From the NCBI GenBank assembly GCA_958009055.1, contig OY253651.1:124001-188000 (forward strand): a stretch of 64,000 bases of DNA. The letters are read 5' to 3'. Source of the stretch: Choricystis sp. odSpoLacu1 (taxonomy: Eukaryota; Chlorophyta; Trebouxiophyceae). Positions 31,582-43,039 of this stretch are shown piece by piece. The position numbers and the translations under genes are program-made. The first letter of the stretch is position 1, and the number at the start of each line of letters is the position of its first letter. Below the pieces are notes generated by a model. It saw only the letters and a list, made by a program, of their open reading frames with translations. It had not been told where the DNA came from and ran no database searches.

Positions 31582-33517
31582 CTACCCTTCCCTCCGCATC
31601 CGCCGCACAAAGTCTCTCACTTCATCCACCACGGGCGCGTCCACCATGGCGGGCGTCAGCCTCAGAAACGTGAACGCACGCATGGGGGGCAGCCTGCCGG
31701 GGGCATCATCCGCGGGGGGCGGGCTGGCGGCGGCGGCACCATCGTCGCCACCATACAGCTCGGCCCGCGCGCGCTCCGCCTCTGCCAGGGGCGGCCCCCA
31801 CGCGTCCGTGTTGTAGGCCACGCGCGCCAGCGCCATGCCGTCCGTATGGAAGGGGCCAAATATGGGCAGCGCGTTCTCGCCGCCCAGGGAGACGCCGGCG
31901 GCGGCCGCGATTTCGCGCACCTGGGGGAGAAGAAGGGGGGTGGGTTGGAACGAGAAAGAGCGACCGTCCGAAAGCCCTTTCCCACCCCCCACCCAACACC
32001 AACTCACCTGGCGCAACAACCCCTCCGGCCCAGCCAACACTTCGGGCGGGTGTTGACCATCACACATCTCCACACACGTGAGGGTGAGGCCGAAGCCAGC
32101 GTCTGCCGCGACGCGCGCGACCGCCGCGTACGTGTCCCCCCCCCCCCCTCACATTGTCGTACCCCGCTGTCATTTCGGCGGCGTGCACGGGGGAGCGGTA
32201 CCACCAGTGGACGCCCGGGATTTTCAGAGTCACATCCAGGCCGGTGGGGCGGCGGGGAAGCGTGCCGGTGGCGGGGGACGGGTCGGCAGCCGCCGCCGGC
32301 CCCGCATCATCCGACGCCAGCGACAGCAGGGACGCTGACCTGGCTTCACGCCTCAAGGGCCGTGCATCAGGCGGCGTGGGAGGGGGTGGCGTGGCCAGCG
32401 GCGGCGCGGGCGGGCGCGCGGGCGTGCCCGGGTCTTCAGCTGCCGAGCGCCCGACCACCCCAAACACGCTGGCCGCGACGGCAGCCAGCCGCTCCGCGTG
32501 GGCCACCAGCTCGCCCGAGTACCAGGCCACGAAGAAGCGGCCGTACTCGGTGTCCCAGGAGCCGCCGTGGGGGGAGGTGAAGCCCGCGTCGGAGGGCGCG
32601 TCGGCATAGCGCGGCGCGTCGTGGGGGCCGCCGTACCCCCACTCAGGCCTGCCCGCCGCAGCTGCAGCAGCTGCCAGGGACGCCAGCGCACGCCGGTCGT
32701 GGCACTGGAATTCGCCCACCCCGGGGAAGCGCCAGCCGTGGGGTTCGTAGTAGGCTGGGTAGCGCAGCTCGCCGCACGGCCCCGCGCCAAACACGACTTC
32801 GTCGATCACGCCTCCCAACTCCCCCTCAAACTCGCGCCTGAACGCGGCCGCCAGGTCGCCATAACACTGGAGTGGCGTCCTCCCCCCCAGGTCGGGGGAG
32901 GGGGTGGCGTCAGCAAACAGGGAGAGTGTCTCCGGGTTGCGCGCGCCAAGCGCGGCGCCGCGCGGCGCGTCCGAGTAAAACAGGTCGGGGTCCCGGTCCG
33001 CCGCGGCCGCCACCCAGGCGGGCAGGGGGACGGCGGCGTCATCGCCCACGTTGCCGCCGCACGCGTGGAAAGAGAGGACGGTTTGGACGCGCAGGCCGGC
33101 GGCTGCGCACGCGTCGACGAGGGCACGTGCTCCAGACCACACGTAGGCGCGGGGGGAGGGTTCCACGGCGGCCCACCACAGGTCGACGGCAATGCCGTGG
33201 ACGCCGGCATCGGCCAGGATTGACTGTGTGGGGAGGGGAGGGTGGGTTGGACGGGTGTGTGTTTTTGGGAGAGAGAGAAGCCACTTCCTCCCCTCCTTCC
33301 CACTCACCAGCGCACGGTGGAACCAGGGGGTATTCGCATACCGAAACCCGCCCGTCGCGTCCAGTGTGTCGAGGGGGAGCATGACGTAAACAGGGACTCC
33401 CGGCGCGCGCGGCGGGAGCTGGACCGCGCGCGCGAGGGAGGACGCGGTCGCGTCGGCAGCCGTGTCCATGGCTTGAGGGGCGGCCGCGTCGGGCGGGGTG
33501 GCCGCGGGCAGCGGCAT
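31582..33517 (-). CDS. BAM: Beta-amylase (GH14), with apparent 1-base frameshift
   Basis: Releases maltose from starch non-reducing ends. Exons are 33517-33308, 33223-32008 and 31920-31582; 587 residues after correction. Signatures are PVYVMLPLDTL, GVHGIAVDLWWAAVE, SFHACGGNVGDDAAVPLPAW, the acid in GPCGELRYP (E222), GRFFVAWYSGELVAHAERL, KIPGVHWWYR and the base in LTCVEMCDGQHPPE (E455). The flexible and inner-loop regions are recognisable. A low-complexity insert of about 70 residues (330-400, Pro/Ala-rich) splits the barrel before KIPGVHW. The 13-C run at 32136-32148 puts the second Glu out of frame; the duplicate has 12 C and is in frame. No clear transit peptide, so plastid versus cytosol is open. 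Confidence 0.92.
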
Positions 33518-34054
33518 GGTGGTCCGGTGGGGGCGGAGCGGGTGGCCCGCCGACCCGGGAGGGCGGGGCTGAGGGTCGAGGGAGGCGAAAAAGGGGGGCG
33601 AATGTCAGCGGCATTTCTTCGCCGTCTCCCTCTCTCCCTACCACCACCCACACACAAACCACGCACGTGTCGGGTGTGCTGCCCCGGCGTGTGCGGTGAG
33701 GCGGGTACAGGGGCAAAGCGCGCTGCGTGAGTGCGCGGGGTGGGGCGTGTGTGGTGTCGAAAGGCTGGGCGGGGGCTCGGGCCCATTCAAGGGCGGCGCA
33801 TGGCACGCGAGTTCTGTGAGTGTGGTGTGTGTATAGTTGATGGGCAGCCGCGGGCGGGACGACGTTTGTTTTCTGTGCGCAGGTGTGTGCGCATTTTTGA
33901 ACGCTCAATTCACTTTTTCTTTTTCGCCCCGCGTGCGCGTGGAGCTCCAGTTATCACCCTGCACTATGCAGTCTACACACTCACACAAGTGACGGATCAC
34001 AACGGGCGGAGTTTGCCAACCGACGGGGCCTGCGTTCTCCCCACTCTTCCTCAC
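33518..34054. other. Divergent promoter region, beta-amylase and NOL8-like gene
   Basis: About 540 bp between divergent starts. G-rich on the plus strand near beta-amylase, with less GC-rich sequence and a T-rich patch (near 33912-33926) close to the NOL8-like start. No open frame with coding character and no named motif recognised. Confidence 0.5.
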
Positions 34055-34955
34055 ATGTCGGCCGCCGACGCCTCCCCTCCCCCCCCCGTCCGCCTCTACA
34101 TAGGCGGCCTGCCGCCCGGGGCGGAGAATGCTCTGTCCACGCGTCTGGCTCCGTTTGGTGACGTGACCGACGTCACGGTGCCGGCGTCCAAAGACGGCGA
34201 CGCCTCCACTCGGCGCGGGTTTGTGTTTGTCACGCTGGCGCCGCGGGACGACAGGGCGGTGGCGCGCTGTTTGTCGACGGTGGGTAGAAGAGTGTGTGTG
34301 TGGAAGGTGGGGTGGACACGAGAGGAAGATGATCGCGCCAAACCATCGCACCCCCCTCCACTTTTCCCCTCCACCAGTACAACGGCTGCAAGTGGGCGGG
34401 CTCCGTGCTGCGCGTCGAGCTGGCCACCCCTCACTACATCGATACCCTGGCCGCGGAAGCGGTGGAAGCGCAGGCGGCGGCCGCCGCCGCGGCGCGCCCC
34501 CGCGGCCCGCTCCCCGCGACCGCAGCGCCCCTCATGCTGCCCGCGCCCGGCAAGCCCGACCTGCTCAAAGTCAAGCCTCTGGCTCGGCGCAGCAAGTGCC
34601 TGGATGCGCTGGCCGACGTGGCACCCTTGCCGGCGGATGAGCTGTGGGCGGAGCCGCCCGAACCGCCGGGTGTGACGCGCAAGCGCGCGGCCGAGGCGGC
34701 GGTGGGGCCGCCGCCCAGGCCACCGAGTCAGCGGTTTGACGAAGGCACGACCGGCACGACGACGCGCGTGCGCCGCGCCGAGAGGCGGGCGCTGGCGGCG
34801 GTGCTGGAGGGGAGGGGCGACGACGACGACGGTGGTGGTGGTGCTGACAACAACGCTCCCGCCGCACCGCGGGCCGGCGTTGTCAGCTTTGTGAGCGATG
34901 ACGAGGCCGAGGCGGGCGTGGCGGCTGCGCGGCGGCTGGCGGCGTCCAAGTTTGC

Positions 34956-34992
<37 letters not shown>

Positions 34993-35541
34993 GAAGAGAA
35001 AGAGGGAGAAGCGGTCGCGCCGCCACCACCGTCGGAGATGCCGCCGCCATACAGCGAGCCGTCAGAGACGCCGCTGGCGTCGGCATCTCCACCACCATCG
35101 TCGGCGTCGCCACCGCCCGAGCACACAGAGGCTGCACCCTCTGACGAGGAGGAAGGGACGGCCACGCCACTGTCGAGCGCCAGTGCCACGCCCTCCTCAG
35201 ACTCTCTGTATGACGCTGCTCCATCCGACGCCATGCCATCAGAGGCGACGCCACCGATCGCGTCGGTGTCGCCTGCAGACAGCGGGGGCGCCGCGCCGCT
35301 GGTCGCCGCGCCCTCGCCGCCCCCTTCCTCTTCCTCCTCTGACGATGACGACGCCGATGCCGCCGCCTACGCCACCACCTTCCCAGCCGCCATGGACTGG
35401 CACGCCAACTCGGCCCCCGCCCTGGCGGCGGCGGCCACGTGGCGGGCCGACCGCGACGACGCAGCGGCCGACGCGAAGCGGCGCAAGCGGGCGGCGGCGC
35501 GGCGGCGGGCGGCGCCGCGGGCCAAGAAGAGTAGGGCGTGA
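34055..35541 (+). CDS. NOL8-like RRM protein, acidic Ser-rich tail
   Basis: Exon 1 (34055-34279) and exon 2 (34378-35541) encode 462 residues. The N-terminus is an RRM: VRLYIGGLPPGAENALSTRL (RNP2 region), FGDVTDVTVPA, RRGFVFVTLAP (RNP1) and YNGCKWAGSVLRVELATPHY, whose KW.G..L.VE.A ending is typical of NOL8, a nucleolar rRNA-processing factor. Then come basic linker blocks (TRKRAAEAAV, RVRRAERRALAAVLEGR), an Asp/Glu run (34963-34998, GAT repeats), a Ser/Pro/Glu-rich region, AMDWHANSAP and a Lys/Arg-rich end (KRRKRAAARRRAAPRAKKSR) that is a likely nucleolar signal. RNA target unknown. Confidence 0.72.
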
Positions 35542-35801
35542 GAGTTTGTGTATGTGTCTGGGGTTGAGGTAAGTTTGTTATGCAACACTGCTGGTTTTGA
35601 AAATGAGACGGCGGGGTTGGTCAGGCGCGGCGGGTCAAAACGTCATTTTCGACCGCCCAAGTCGAAAACACAAATTGGGCGCGAAAAAAACGACCTCCCT
35701 CCCCGCGCCCTCTCTGATCACGACCGCGTACTGGCACCCTCGCACGCGGCCTGCACTCACCTTGCTTGCACACGCTCTCCCCTTCGCCATCCACCCACCA
35801 A

Positions 35802-36216
35802 ATGGCTTCCCCCCTCGCCGACGCGATCGACGCGGCTGCGTCCGCGCTGCGCGAGTCGCCCACAGAAGTCGCCCTCGCCCTGGCGGCCGTCGTGTTGACC
35901 GCGCTGGCTCTGATGCGACTGCTGGGAGGTGGCGGCGCGGCAACTGCCGTGGCGACCCCGGCCGTCGCGCCCCCCCCCGCGCAAGCTCACCCGCGCCGAC
36001 GTCTCCGCCCACACCTCCCCCACCGACGCCTGGATCATCATCGGCAAGGGCGTCTACAACATCACGTCTTACGTGGAGGAGCATCCGGGCGGCGTGGCCG
36101 CCATCCTTAGGAATGCAGGCGGCGACTCGACGGCCGGCTTTCACGGCCCTCAACACCCGGCCCGCGTGTTTGACATGATCGAAGACTTCAGGATTGGGGA
36201 CTTGGTGGATGTTTGA
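35802..36216 (+). CDS. Membrane-anchored cytochrome b5 domain protein
   Basis: A haem-binding electron carrier. Residues 1-20 are short and polar, then a membrane segment (about 21-41, EVALALAAVVLTALALMRLL). The domain follows: RKLTRADVSAHTSPTDAWII, IGKGVYNITSYVEEHPGG with first haem ligand H94, and AGFHGPQHP with second ligand H118. The 24-residue spacing equals that in cytochrome b5. The frame breaks in the 9-C run at 35970-35978; removing one C joins the membrane segment to the haem domain (137 residues). N-terminal anchoring, not the usual C-terminal tail, resembles the plant CB5LP/MSBP-like layout. Likely supports a membrane desaturase or hydroxylase. Confidence 0.85.
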
Positions 36217-36490
36217 GTACGTGTGTGTGTATTGGTTGAACAGGGAAGTGAGAGACAAGATGATCGGTACTATTCTTTTTTTTCTCAAACACCGACGAGA
36301 GGCCTACACACACAGAAACGTGTAGCCCCCGGTGTCTCGCCACCCCCGTCGCTCCCCCCTTTTCGATTGATTGTGGTGGAGCATTCTGATTTTACAAAGC
36401 CGATGTGTCGCAAATGATACTTTGTAGAGTTGCTGTGGGGTCGCAGAAATCAGAAAGAAAAAAACAAAAAACCATGCGTCTCCTTTCCCA

Positions 36491-37753
36491 TCACTCTGCC
36501 GCGGCCGCCGCTTCATCCACCTCATCCTCCAGCGTCCACAGCCGGATGGTGCCATCCTCCGAACCAGATGCAAAGGAGCCGCCGTCCGGGTGCCAGCGCA
36601 CAGTGTGCACGGGGCCATGGTGCCCGCGCAGTGGCGCGCCCTCCAATTCCGCGCCCGTGGTCGCATTCATCACGTGCACCCACATGTCCTCACCCCCCAC
36701 CACGATGGTGGCGCCGTCGGGGGACAGGGAGGCGGACTCGATGCCAAAACCGGTCTTGAATTCGCGCACGATTCTGCGTTCCGACGCAGACCACACAGCA
36801 GCCACGTCTCCAGACGCGGTCACGATGTGCTTGCCATCAGCGCACACTTCGACAGACACCGCGGGCGCGGGCGTGGGCAGGGTGGCGACCGTGGTGCCGG
36901 CGCGCAGGTCCCAGACAGCGACGCCCGGGGAATCCATGAACGACGAGTAGAGGAGAGGAGAGGCAGGCGAGCCGCCACCACCTCCCGCGTCAAAAGCCAA
37001 CGACCTCAGTTTGTCGGGGGACGTGGCCGCCACGGAGTGGGGGGGTGGGGGGGCGCCGCCGGGGGGTGGAGAGGCGCCGCCACCAAGCAGCGTCGCGACG
37101 TCGAAAACGCGGATCAATTTTTCGTAGCCGCCCGTCACCAGCGACCCACCATCCGGCGCAAACGCCACCGCCCGCACAATGTGGGAGTGGGGCAGGGAGG
37201 CGAGCTCGTCGCCTGTGACGGCGTCCCACACACGGGCAGTGAAGTCGGCAGACGCAGTCGCGCAGCGCAGAGCTCTCGCGTTGAGCGCTGCTTTCCACGT
37301 GGCGCCTTTATGCCCCACAAACGTGCCGATCCAGTCGCCCGTCGCCCCGTTGCGCAACATGGATTGACCATCCTTGGAGGAGGAGGTGAGGAAGACGCCG
37401 TCCGGGGTGACGGAGCTGTGGTGTGGGTGGTGGTGGGAGAAGAGCGTGTGAGAACCAGTGCGCGGTGGCCCCTCCGCGAAATGGAGGTGTGTGTGCGTTG
37501 TCGCTCCCAGTTCCAGCTTTCCTCCTCCTGCGCACACACGGTCGAGTGGATTCTCTGCTTCTTCTTGCTGGGCAGGGCGCCGGTGACAGCGCCGTCCGGC
37601 GCACACAGGCGGGCGAGATCGCGACCGCCGTCATCCAAGCGCCTCTCTCCTGCATTCGTTTCCTCCTCCGCACACGCACCTGTACTCCAGGTCCACGATG
37701 GGGCGGGTGTGCCCGTGGCACACCATCGGGTTGGGGGAGGGGCGCCGCGGCAT
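36491..37753 (-). CDS. STRAP: STRAP/UNRIP-like WD40 protein
   Basis: STRAP is a seven-blade WD40 protein linked to the SMN complex and mRNA fate in animals; plant versions bind stress-related RNA. Exon 1 (37753-37680) encodes MPRRPSPNPMVCHGHTRPIV, DLEY; exon 2 (37415-36491) continues SSVTPDGVFLTSSSKDGQSM, LRNGATGDWIGTFVGHKGA, the highly conserved STRAP start. WD repeats follow: SADFTARVWDAVTGDELASL, GGYEKLIRVFD, GVAVWDLRAG, HIVTASGDVAAVW, DMWVHVMNATTGAE, GHHGPVHTVRWHPDGGSFAS and DGTIRLW. The product is 332 residues. It shares a 163-bp divergent upstream region with the TFIIIC-like gene. Confidence 0.92.
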
Positions 37754-37916
37754 CGTGTGCGGCGGCGTTTTGGAGGGAGGGAGAAAAAATGACGCTCGAG
37801 TGTGTGCTTTTGTGTCGACACCATTCGGCACTTTTTTTGTCTGCGTGCGTCTCTGCCCGCGCCACGCGCCTTGTACTGAACACACTAGGCGCGGCACACA
37901 CACGCCCCCACCTGCC

Positions 37917-38046
37917 ATGCCAGCCCCCTCGCGCCGGTCGCCCTCCCCCCCCCCGCTCGGCGCGGCGGCGGCCGCGCTGGCGGCGACGGTCGGCAGCGAC
38001 GCCCCGCTGGACACGGGGGACGTCGTCCTGCGTGAAGGTGAGGGTG

Positions 38047-38083
<37 letters not shown>

Positions 38084-38511
38084 AGGGACGCGTCCAGCTG
38101 GCTGGAGAGAGGGCGTGTGTACGGGCAGAGGACACATGCGGCCGGACCCTCACGTTTTCACCCCACCACCCCCCACACACAGGCTCCGAGGACGCGACCT
38201 ACATCTACGTCGACCTGACAGATGCCGACCCGACCCTCTCCCTCAACCCGGGGGGCACACTGAGGCTAAACGGCCTTGGGGGCTCCTCCCCCACCCTCGC
38301 ACGGAGCGGCGGGCGCCCCCCCCTCGTCGGCGAGTGGCGCGAGAGCGTGGGCTCGCTCCTGTTCGCGGCGGCAGCCGGTGGTGACGGCGACCCGGGAGGC
38401 TATGTCGCCCACACGGAACGCGTGCTGTACTTTGGTGGTGGGGGGGGTGGGGGGGGTGGCGGCAGCCGCAGTCGCTCCATGAGCGTGGGCGACGCAGCAG
38501 CAGGCCAGTGA
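37917..38511 (+). CDS. TFIIIC subunit 6-like (GTF3C6/tau55 domain) protein
   Basis: Exon 1 (37917-38037) and exon 2 (38183-38511) encode 149 residues. The conserved part reads TYIYVDLTDADPTLSLNPGG, LRLNGLGGSSPTLA, PPLVGEWRESVGSLLFAAAA and HTERVLYFGGG. This resembles the TFIIIC subunit 6 domain, in which a short beta strand (VxxDL), an LxGL..P.L turn, GxYE..LGT.LLF and a final Lys/Leu-rich strand build a triple barrel. That subunit helps bring TFIIIC to tRNA genes. The end is a Gly run and RSRSMSVGD. The intron carries (GT)19 at 38047-38083, right behind the donor. Confidence 0.6.
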
Positions 38512-38831
38512 AAAGGAGATAATTGTGTGTAAAACTTTGATGTTTTGTTTTTGATTTGCGAGTGTTTTCGTTGGGGTTTTGACAAACAGGGGTAGGCGGG
38601 GAAAGAGGGGGTTGGGTACAAGGCAGGACAGAAAGGGGGGGGTGCGCTTCAGGGCGGTGTCGCGTCTTTTCTTTTGATGAAAAGGGGGGGGTCGTTCTTG
38701 ACGACCCAGCAGCTCTCTCTGCCTCCCGCGGGAACAGGGGGCGGCCGAGTTGGAAGGAGCGCGGTTGTTTTGGGAAAGAAAAAAAGCGTCGTCGCGTTTG
38801 TTTGTCTTTGGAAGGTGGTTGGACTCTCTCT
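38512..38831 (+). other. Intergenic region after the TFIIIC-like gene
   Basis: 3' flank of the TFIIIC-like gene, with TGTAA at 38526-38530 (the usual green-algal poly(A) signal) and a T/G-rich start. The rest is G-rich, ending in TTGGACTCTCTCT before the direct repeat. Before the duplication this sequence and the repeat separated the TFIIIC-like and AP2 stops. Confidence 0.5.
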
Positions 38832-38928
38832 GCTCTGCTCTCTCTCTCTCTCTCTCTCACTCCCCACACACACAGGCCACGCCCAAATAACAAGGTGGAA
38901 AGAAATGAAAAAGGTAAAAAAAACTCCA
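38832..38928 (+). repeat. Left copy of the ~95-bp direct repeat flanking the duplicate
   Basis: GCTCTG, a (CT)n run, CACTCCCCACACACACAGG, then an A-rich end (GGTAAAAAAAACTCCA). The right copy at 46993-47087 is identical except for one CT unit fewer. After this copy come nine unmatched bases (GTTTCCCTT, 38929-38937) and then copy 2 of the duplication. Confidence 0.95.
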
Positions 38929-38937
38929 GTTTCCCTT

Positions 38938-41900
38938 CAGCTTGGTCGGGCAGGTTGCCGCCCGTGGACACCCTGTCCGCGGCGGCGACAGCCGCGATCT
39001 TGGCCAGCGCGGCCGCGCGCGCGCGCGCGCCGCGCTCACGCCCACGCCCTCGCCCACAGGCACACCCCCATCCCCCGCCAGCCGGGTCAGGGAGGCGGCG
39101 GCTCCCAGGTACCGCCTCGTGCGGATGTCGTGCAACCAGGTGAGGCGGGAAGCGAGCGGGTCGCGGGGGCCGCGCGCCGAGAGCCACGCACGCAGCGCCT
39201 CGTTCGCGGCAGCAGGCAGCTCGAGGAGGGCTGATGGGGCGGGCGACGCCGCGATCGCGGCAAACGCGGCATCCGCAAATGTGCCTGGCGCTGCCAGCGG
39301 CACGCCCCGGGGGGGCGGGGCCGCGATGGCGGCGTGGAGGGGGGCTGGGTCGGGGGACGCGGACAGCGCGGCAAACCGTTCGCCGTGCGCACCGTGGGCG
39401 GCGGCGAGGCCGGCGACCGCGTCACGAGTGCGGGAGGCGACGGAGGCGTCACCACTTGCGTCCAGCGCGTCTGCGGCGGCCAGCAGGGGGCGCAACAGGG
39501 CGGAGGCGGCCGACGCGTACTCGTCCCTGGTCGGAGTGCCACCGCTCGCGCCACGCGGCCCTGCAGCCGCAGCCGCAGCCGCGCCGCGCGCGTACGCGTC
39601 CAGGGCGGCCCCCGCGGCGCGGGCCGCGGTGTCGGCCAGGGCAGGCACGCGGGACGGGGCGGCGGTGGTGGTGGCCGAGAGGGCAGAGCCAAGGGCCAAC
39701 GCCAACGCCGTCAACCCCGCCCGCGCGCCCGCGTCGGACAGCCAGTCGGGGGGGGCGCCCGGGGCGCCGCGCAGTGCGAGTGCCGCGGCGGCAGGGTGGG
39801 CGCCGCGCGCGGCGGTGCGCGCGGTGAGGGCCGCGCTGGTGACCGCGTCGGCACCCGCTTCTAATTCAGTTAGGGCGTCGAGCGCGGTTTCGACGCCTGC
39901 ATCGTCGGCTGCAGCCAGAGCGGCTTGCGCAGCAGCCGGCAAATGAGCCCACCACGCGGGCAGGGACCTCACCGGCGCCGAAAAAAAGGCGTCGCCGCCC
40001 GCGCGCGAGGCCGCGGCGGGCGTCGCGGGCAGCGCGTCCCTGCCTGCCGCGTCGATGGACGCGGCCAGGGCGCCACCGGCACCACCACCGCCACCCGCAC
40101 GCCGCCGGTTGACGATGGCACGCAAAGCCGCGGCGGCGGCGACGCGTTCGCGCGCTTCGAAGGCGGTGCGTAGGGACGTGGCGCCACAGGACGCCAGAGC
40201 ATCACCCCCATCCAGCCCGCCCAGCAGCCTGTCCAGGGCGGCCGCTTTACCGGCCAACGCTGCGTCCGCGCCCGCGGCTGCGCCTGCATCGCCCCAGTTT
40301 TTGGGCAGGGCGTCGGCGGCGCGGGCGGCGTACGCGCCGAGGGCTGCGGCAGCGGGGCCGTTTGCGCCCGCTCCTGCGCGCGCCAGGGAGGCCGCCGCGT
40401 CGGGGGGGGCGGCGCCGGTGGCGGCGGCTTCATCCAGAATGGACAAAATGGCGGCTTCATCCACGACGGCGGGCAGGGGGACGGCCGCAGCGGCGGCGAT
40501 GGTGGGCGCGTCGTCGTCGGCGGCGGCCGCGGCGCGCGTGCGCGCGCGCCGCGTGGGCGGCGGCGAGACCGCCGCAGCGCCACGCCGTGTGCGTCCCCCC
40601 CCCCTCTCAGGCGAGCCGGCTGCCGCTGCCGCTGCCGCGCCCTCGACCGCGGCACCCGGCGGCAGAATGACGACCCCCCCCCGTCCCTGCCGCCACGGCA
40701 GCCACGCTGCCGTCACCCAGCGCCGCCGCCCCGCCACACCCCCCCGGCAACGGCAGCGCCGCCACCCCGCCCGCCCCATCGTACGCGGTGGCGGGGCCGC
40801 CAGGGACCCAGACGACGCCCCCGTCACCCGCGCGTGCGGACGCGAGGCGGGGTGGGAGGCTGTGGGTGGGCATGGCGCCGGTGGGGACAGAGGTGACGCC
40901 CTCGCATGTGCCAGAAACGGCATCCAACGTCACGATGACGGCGCGGTCGGGGCGGGCGGCGGCCAGGATGGAGACGCGGGAAGGTGTGGTGGAGGACACC
41001 ACGTCGCACAGTGCCGCGCCGGCGGGCACTGCACCGCCGTCACACACGTCCGACGCCAACACAGCCCGCCTCCACTTGATAGTGGCGCCTCCGCGGGCGG
41101 GAAGGTCGACGCCTTCCGCGGTGGCGGACCGCAGGGCGACCGCGCGCGCGCCGCCGCGCGCGTCGGCGATGAGGGCGAGGGAGGCGGCGGGGGTGGGGTC
41201 GGGGTGGGTGGGGGCACCGGTGGAGGCGGGGCTGCTTCCCCACACGGTGGACAGCAGGCGCCTGATGACGCCAGTCTGTGGAAGGGTGGTGGTGAGTGTG
41301 TGCGTGCGAAACGGTCGCGAAAGTGTCGAGTCCGCCCCTCCCTCACTCCACCAACTCACCGACGCCGCCGTCCCGTCCTCCACTTCGGTGGCACTTACGC
41401 CGCCATCCACGCCCACGTCCACGCGCAGCAGCCCTCCCGCGTCGTCGGCCACGATGGCCAGGACGCCGCCGACTGAGGCGCGTACAGCAGCGGCCGCCAC
41501 GACGCGGCCGGCCAGGGGCAGGCGAGCGACGGCGGGAGGAGAGGACGCATCTGCACGCGGCCAGCAGGTGAGGTCGCCGTCGGTGGAGATGAAGACGGCG
41601 CCGTAGTTGGGGCGCTGTTGACGGGTGGATGCGAAATTGGTTCTCGGCCATCGGCGCGGCGGGCGCCCGCGGCCTCTCTCTCTCTCTCTCCTTCCCCAAC
41701 CACACACACACACACACACGCACACACATACTCTTACCTCTTGCAGTACGCACACAAAACCGCCGCCAGCCGGCATCGGCAGCGCGAACGTTGCCGCGTC
41801 GCCAGTCCCATCAGCGCGCCACACGACGACGTGCTGCCGCGTGGCCGCCCACGCGCCGCCGGTGGGACCGTCCAGGCCGGAGGCGAAGCAGGTGGCCAGC

Positions 41901-41938
41901 GCGTCGGCTGCTGGGGGCGGGGGCGGGTGGAGAGACAT
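38938..41938 (-). pseudogene. NUP133: NUP133 duplicate, truncated at the 3' end
   Basis: Exons 41938-41738, 41614-41360 and 41275-38938 equal those of the full gene. The last 155 residues or so are lost: identity stops just after the codons for STGGNLPDQA. The frame then runs into the filler and the left direct repeat, adding an unrelated Phe-rich tail. The 9-C run (40674-40682) and the (GC)n break (39010-39035) are the same as in copy 1. The promoter and propeller are present, so a truncated transcript is possible, but the Y-complex contact end is missing. Confidence 0.85.
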
Positions 41939-42240
41939 GATTGTTTTCGTTTTTTGTGGTGTTTTTTTTTTTTGTTTTCGTGCAAAAGAGAGTTTCAGAG
42001 GGCGGGGCGTGGAAACCAAAAAACAGACGACCGTCCACCACCTCACCCCGCGTCCTCTCTCTCTATTCGTTGTTCTTCAAAGACACAGGTCTTTGATGCG
42101 ATGCCGGGGAGTGGGTGTGGGTCCACTCTTGGGGGGGGCGGTTCCGGCTCGCGTGTGCTCTTTCTCCAAACAGGCACTCTCTCTCCAAACACCTCACTGC
42201 CGGGCAGTGAGGTGTTTCAGCCGCGCGTCATCACCACAGC

Positions 42241-42794
42241 TCACATCTGCTTGCGCACCTCCTGGCGCGTCTTTGCCGCCTTCTCCTCGGTCGAGGCCCG
42301 CATCTCGGTCGCTTTGTCCTGGGTCTGCTCCTTGGCGTAGCCCGCGGCGTCCTTCACCTTCTCCGCTGCGTCGGACGCCGTCTGCTTGGCCTTCTCCGCC
42401 ATGTCTTGCATGGACTGCTTGGTGGACTCGGTCTGTGGGGGTGGGTGGGTGGAGGGGGAAGTGGGTGGGAAGGTGTGTGTGGAACGAGGTGTGCGAAAAA
42501 CCGTGTCGGAGGCGGAACCGTAGCTGACAAAAATGTGCGCAATCACATTGCGCGCAGCCGCCGCCCGCGCGCGCCACCCGCCCGCCTTTCCCGTCCCTGG
42601 GCATGCGGGCAATATCGAGCGCTGTGTGGTGTGGGCGGCGGGTGCGTGTCGCGGGAGGGTCGCCCCAAACCCAGCGCTCCCCAAACCCAGCTTCCCCCCT
42701 GTCTTAACCCAGCTTCCCCCCGACTTACGGCGGCTTCGACGCGGTGTTTGGCAGCGGCGGCGGCTTCACCCATAGACTTGTTGTCTTTCTCCAT
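42241..42794 (-). CDS. Small LEA-like protein, second copy
   Basis: Exons 42794-42729 and 42432-42241 give the same 85-residue protein as 28000-28553. Intron, 5' flank and the downstream 15-bp hairpin (42187-42217) are also copied, so this locus should be regulated as the first is. Confidence 0.8.
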
Positions 42795-43039
42795 GGCGTG
42801 TGGGTTGGGTGGGTGGGGGTGGGGTGTGGGGGGTGCGGGTTGCGGGTGGGTGGGTGTGAAGAAAGTGAGCGAGATGCGAGAGATTGCGCGGCTTTCAAAC
42901 TCTTTGAGAGTGAGACACAACGACACTCTCGCACAAATCGGCCCTCCCGCCCGCCTGCGTGCGCCCAACCCACGCACCCCCGTCCGACGCACCCCACGAC
43001 ACACACACGCTCTGCTCTCGGCCACTACCCACCCACACC

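Larger units (their letters stand above)
24697..32753 (+). repeat. Segmental duplication, copy 1 (8,057 bp)
   Basis: This block reappears as 38938-46993 in the same orientation, offset 14,241 (14,240 past the beta-amylase C run). Every point compared is identical, introns and microsatellites included, except the C run at 32136-32148 (13 C here, 12 in copy 2). Identity starts at CAGCTTGG (24697) inside NUP133 and ends at GTAGTAG (32753) inside beta-amylase. Both genes are complete in this copy. Confidence 0.97.

Noticed and set aside
32136..32148. Programmed ribosomal frameshift in beta-amylase
   Set aside because: The duplicate has an in-frame 12-C run and many unrelated genes show the same one-base excess, so a gene-specific recoding signal is less likely than run-length error or instability.
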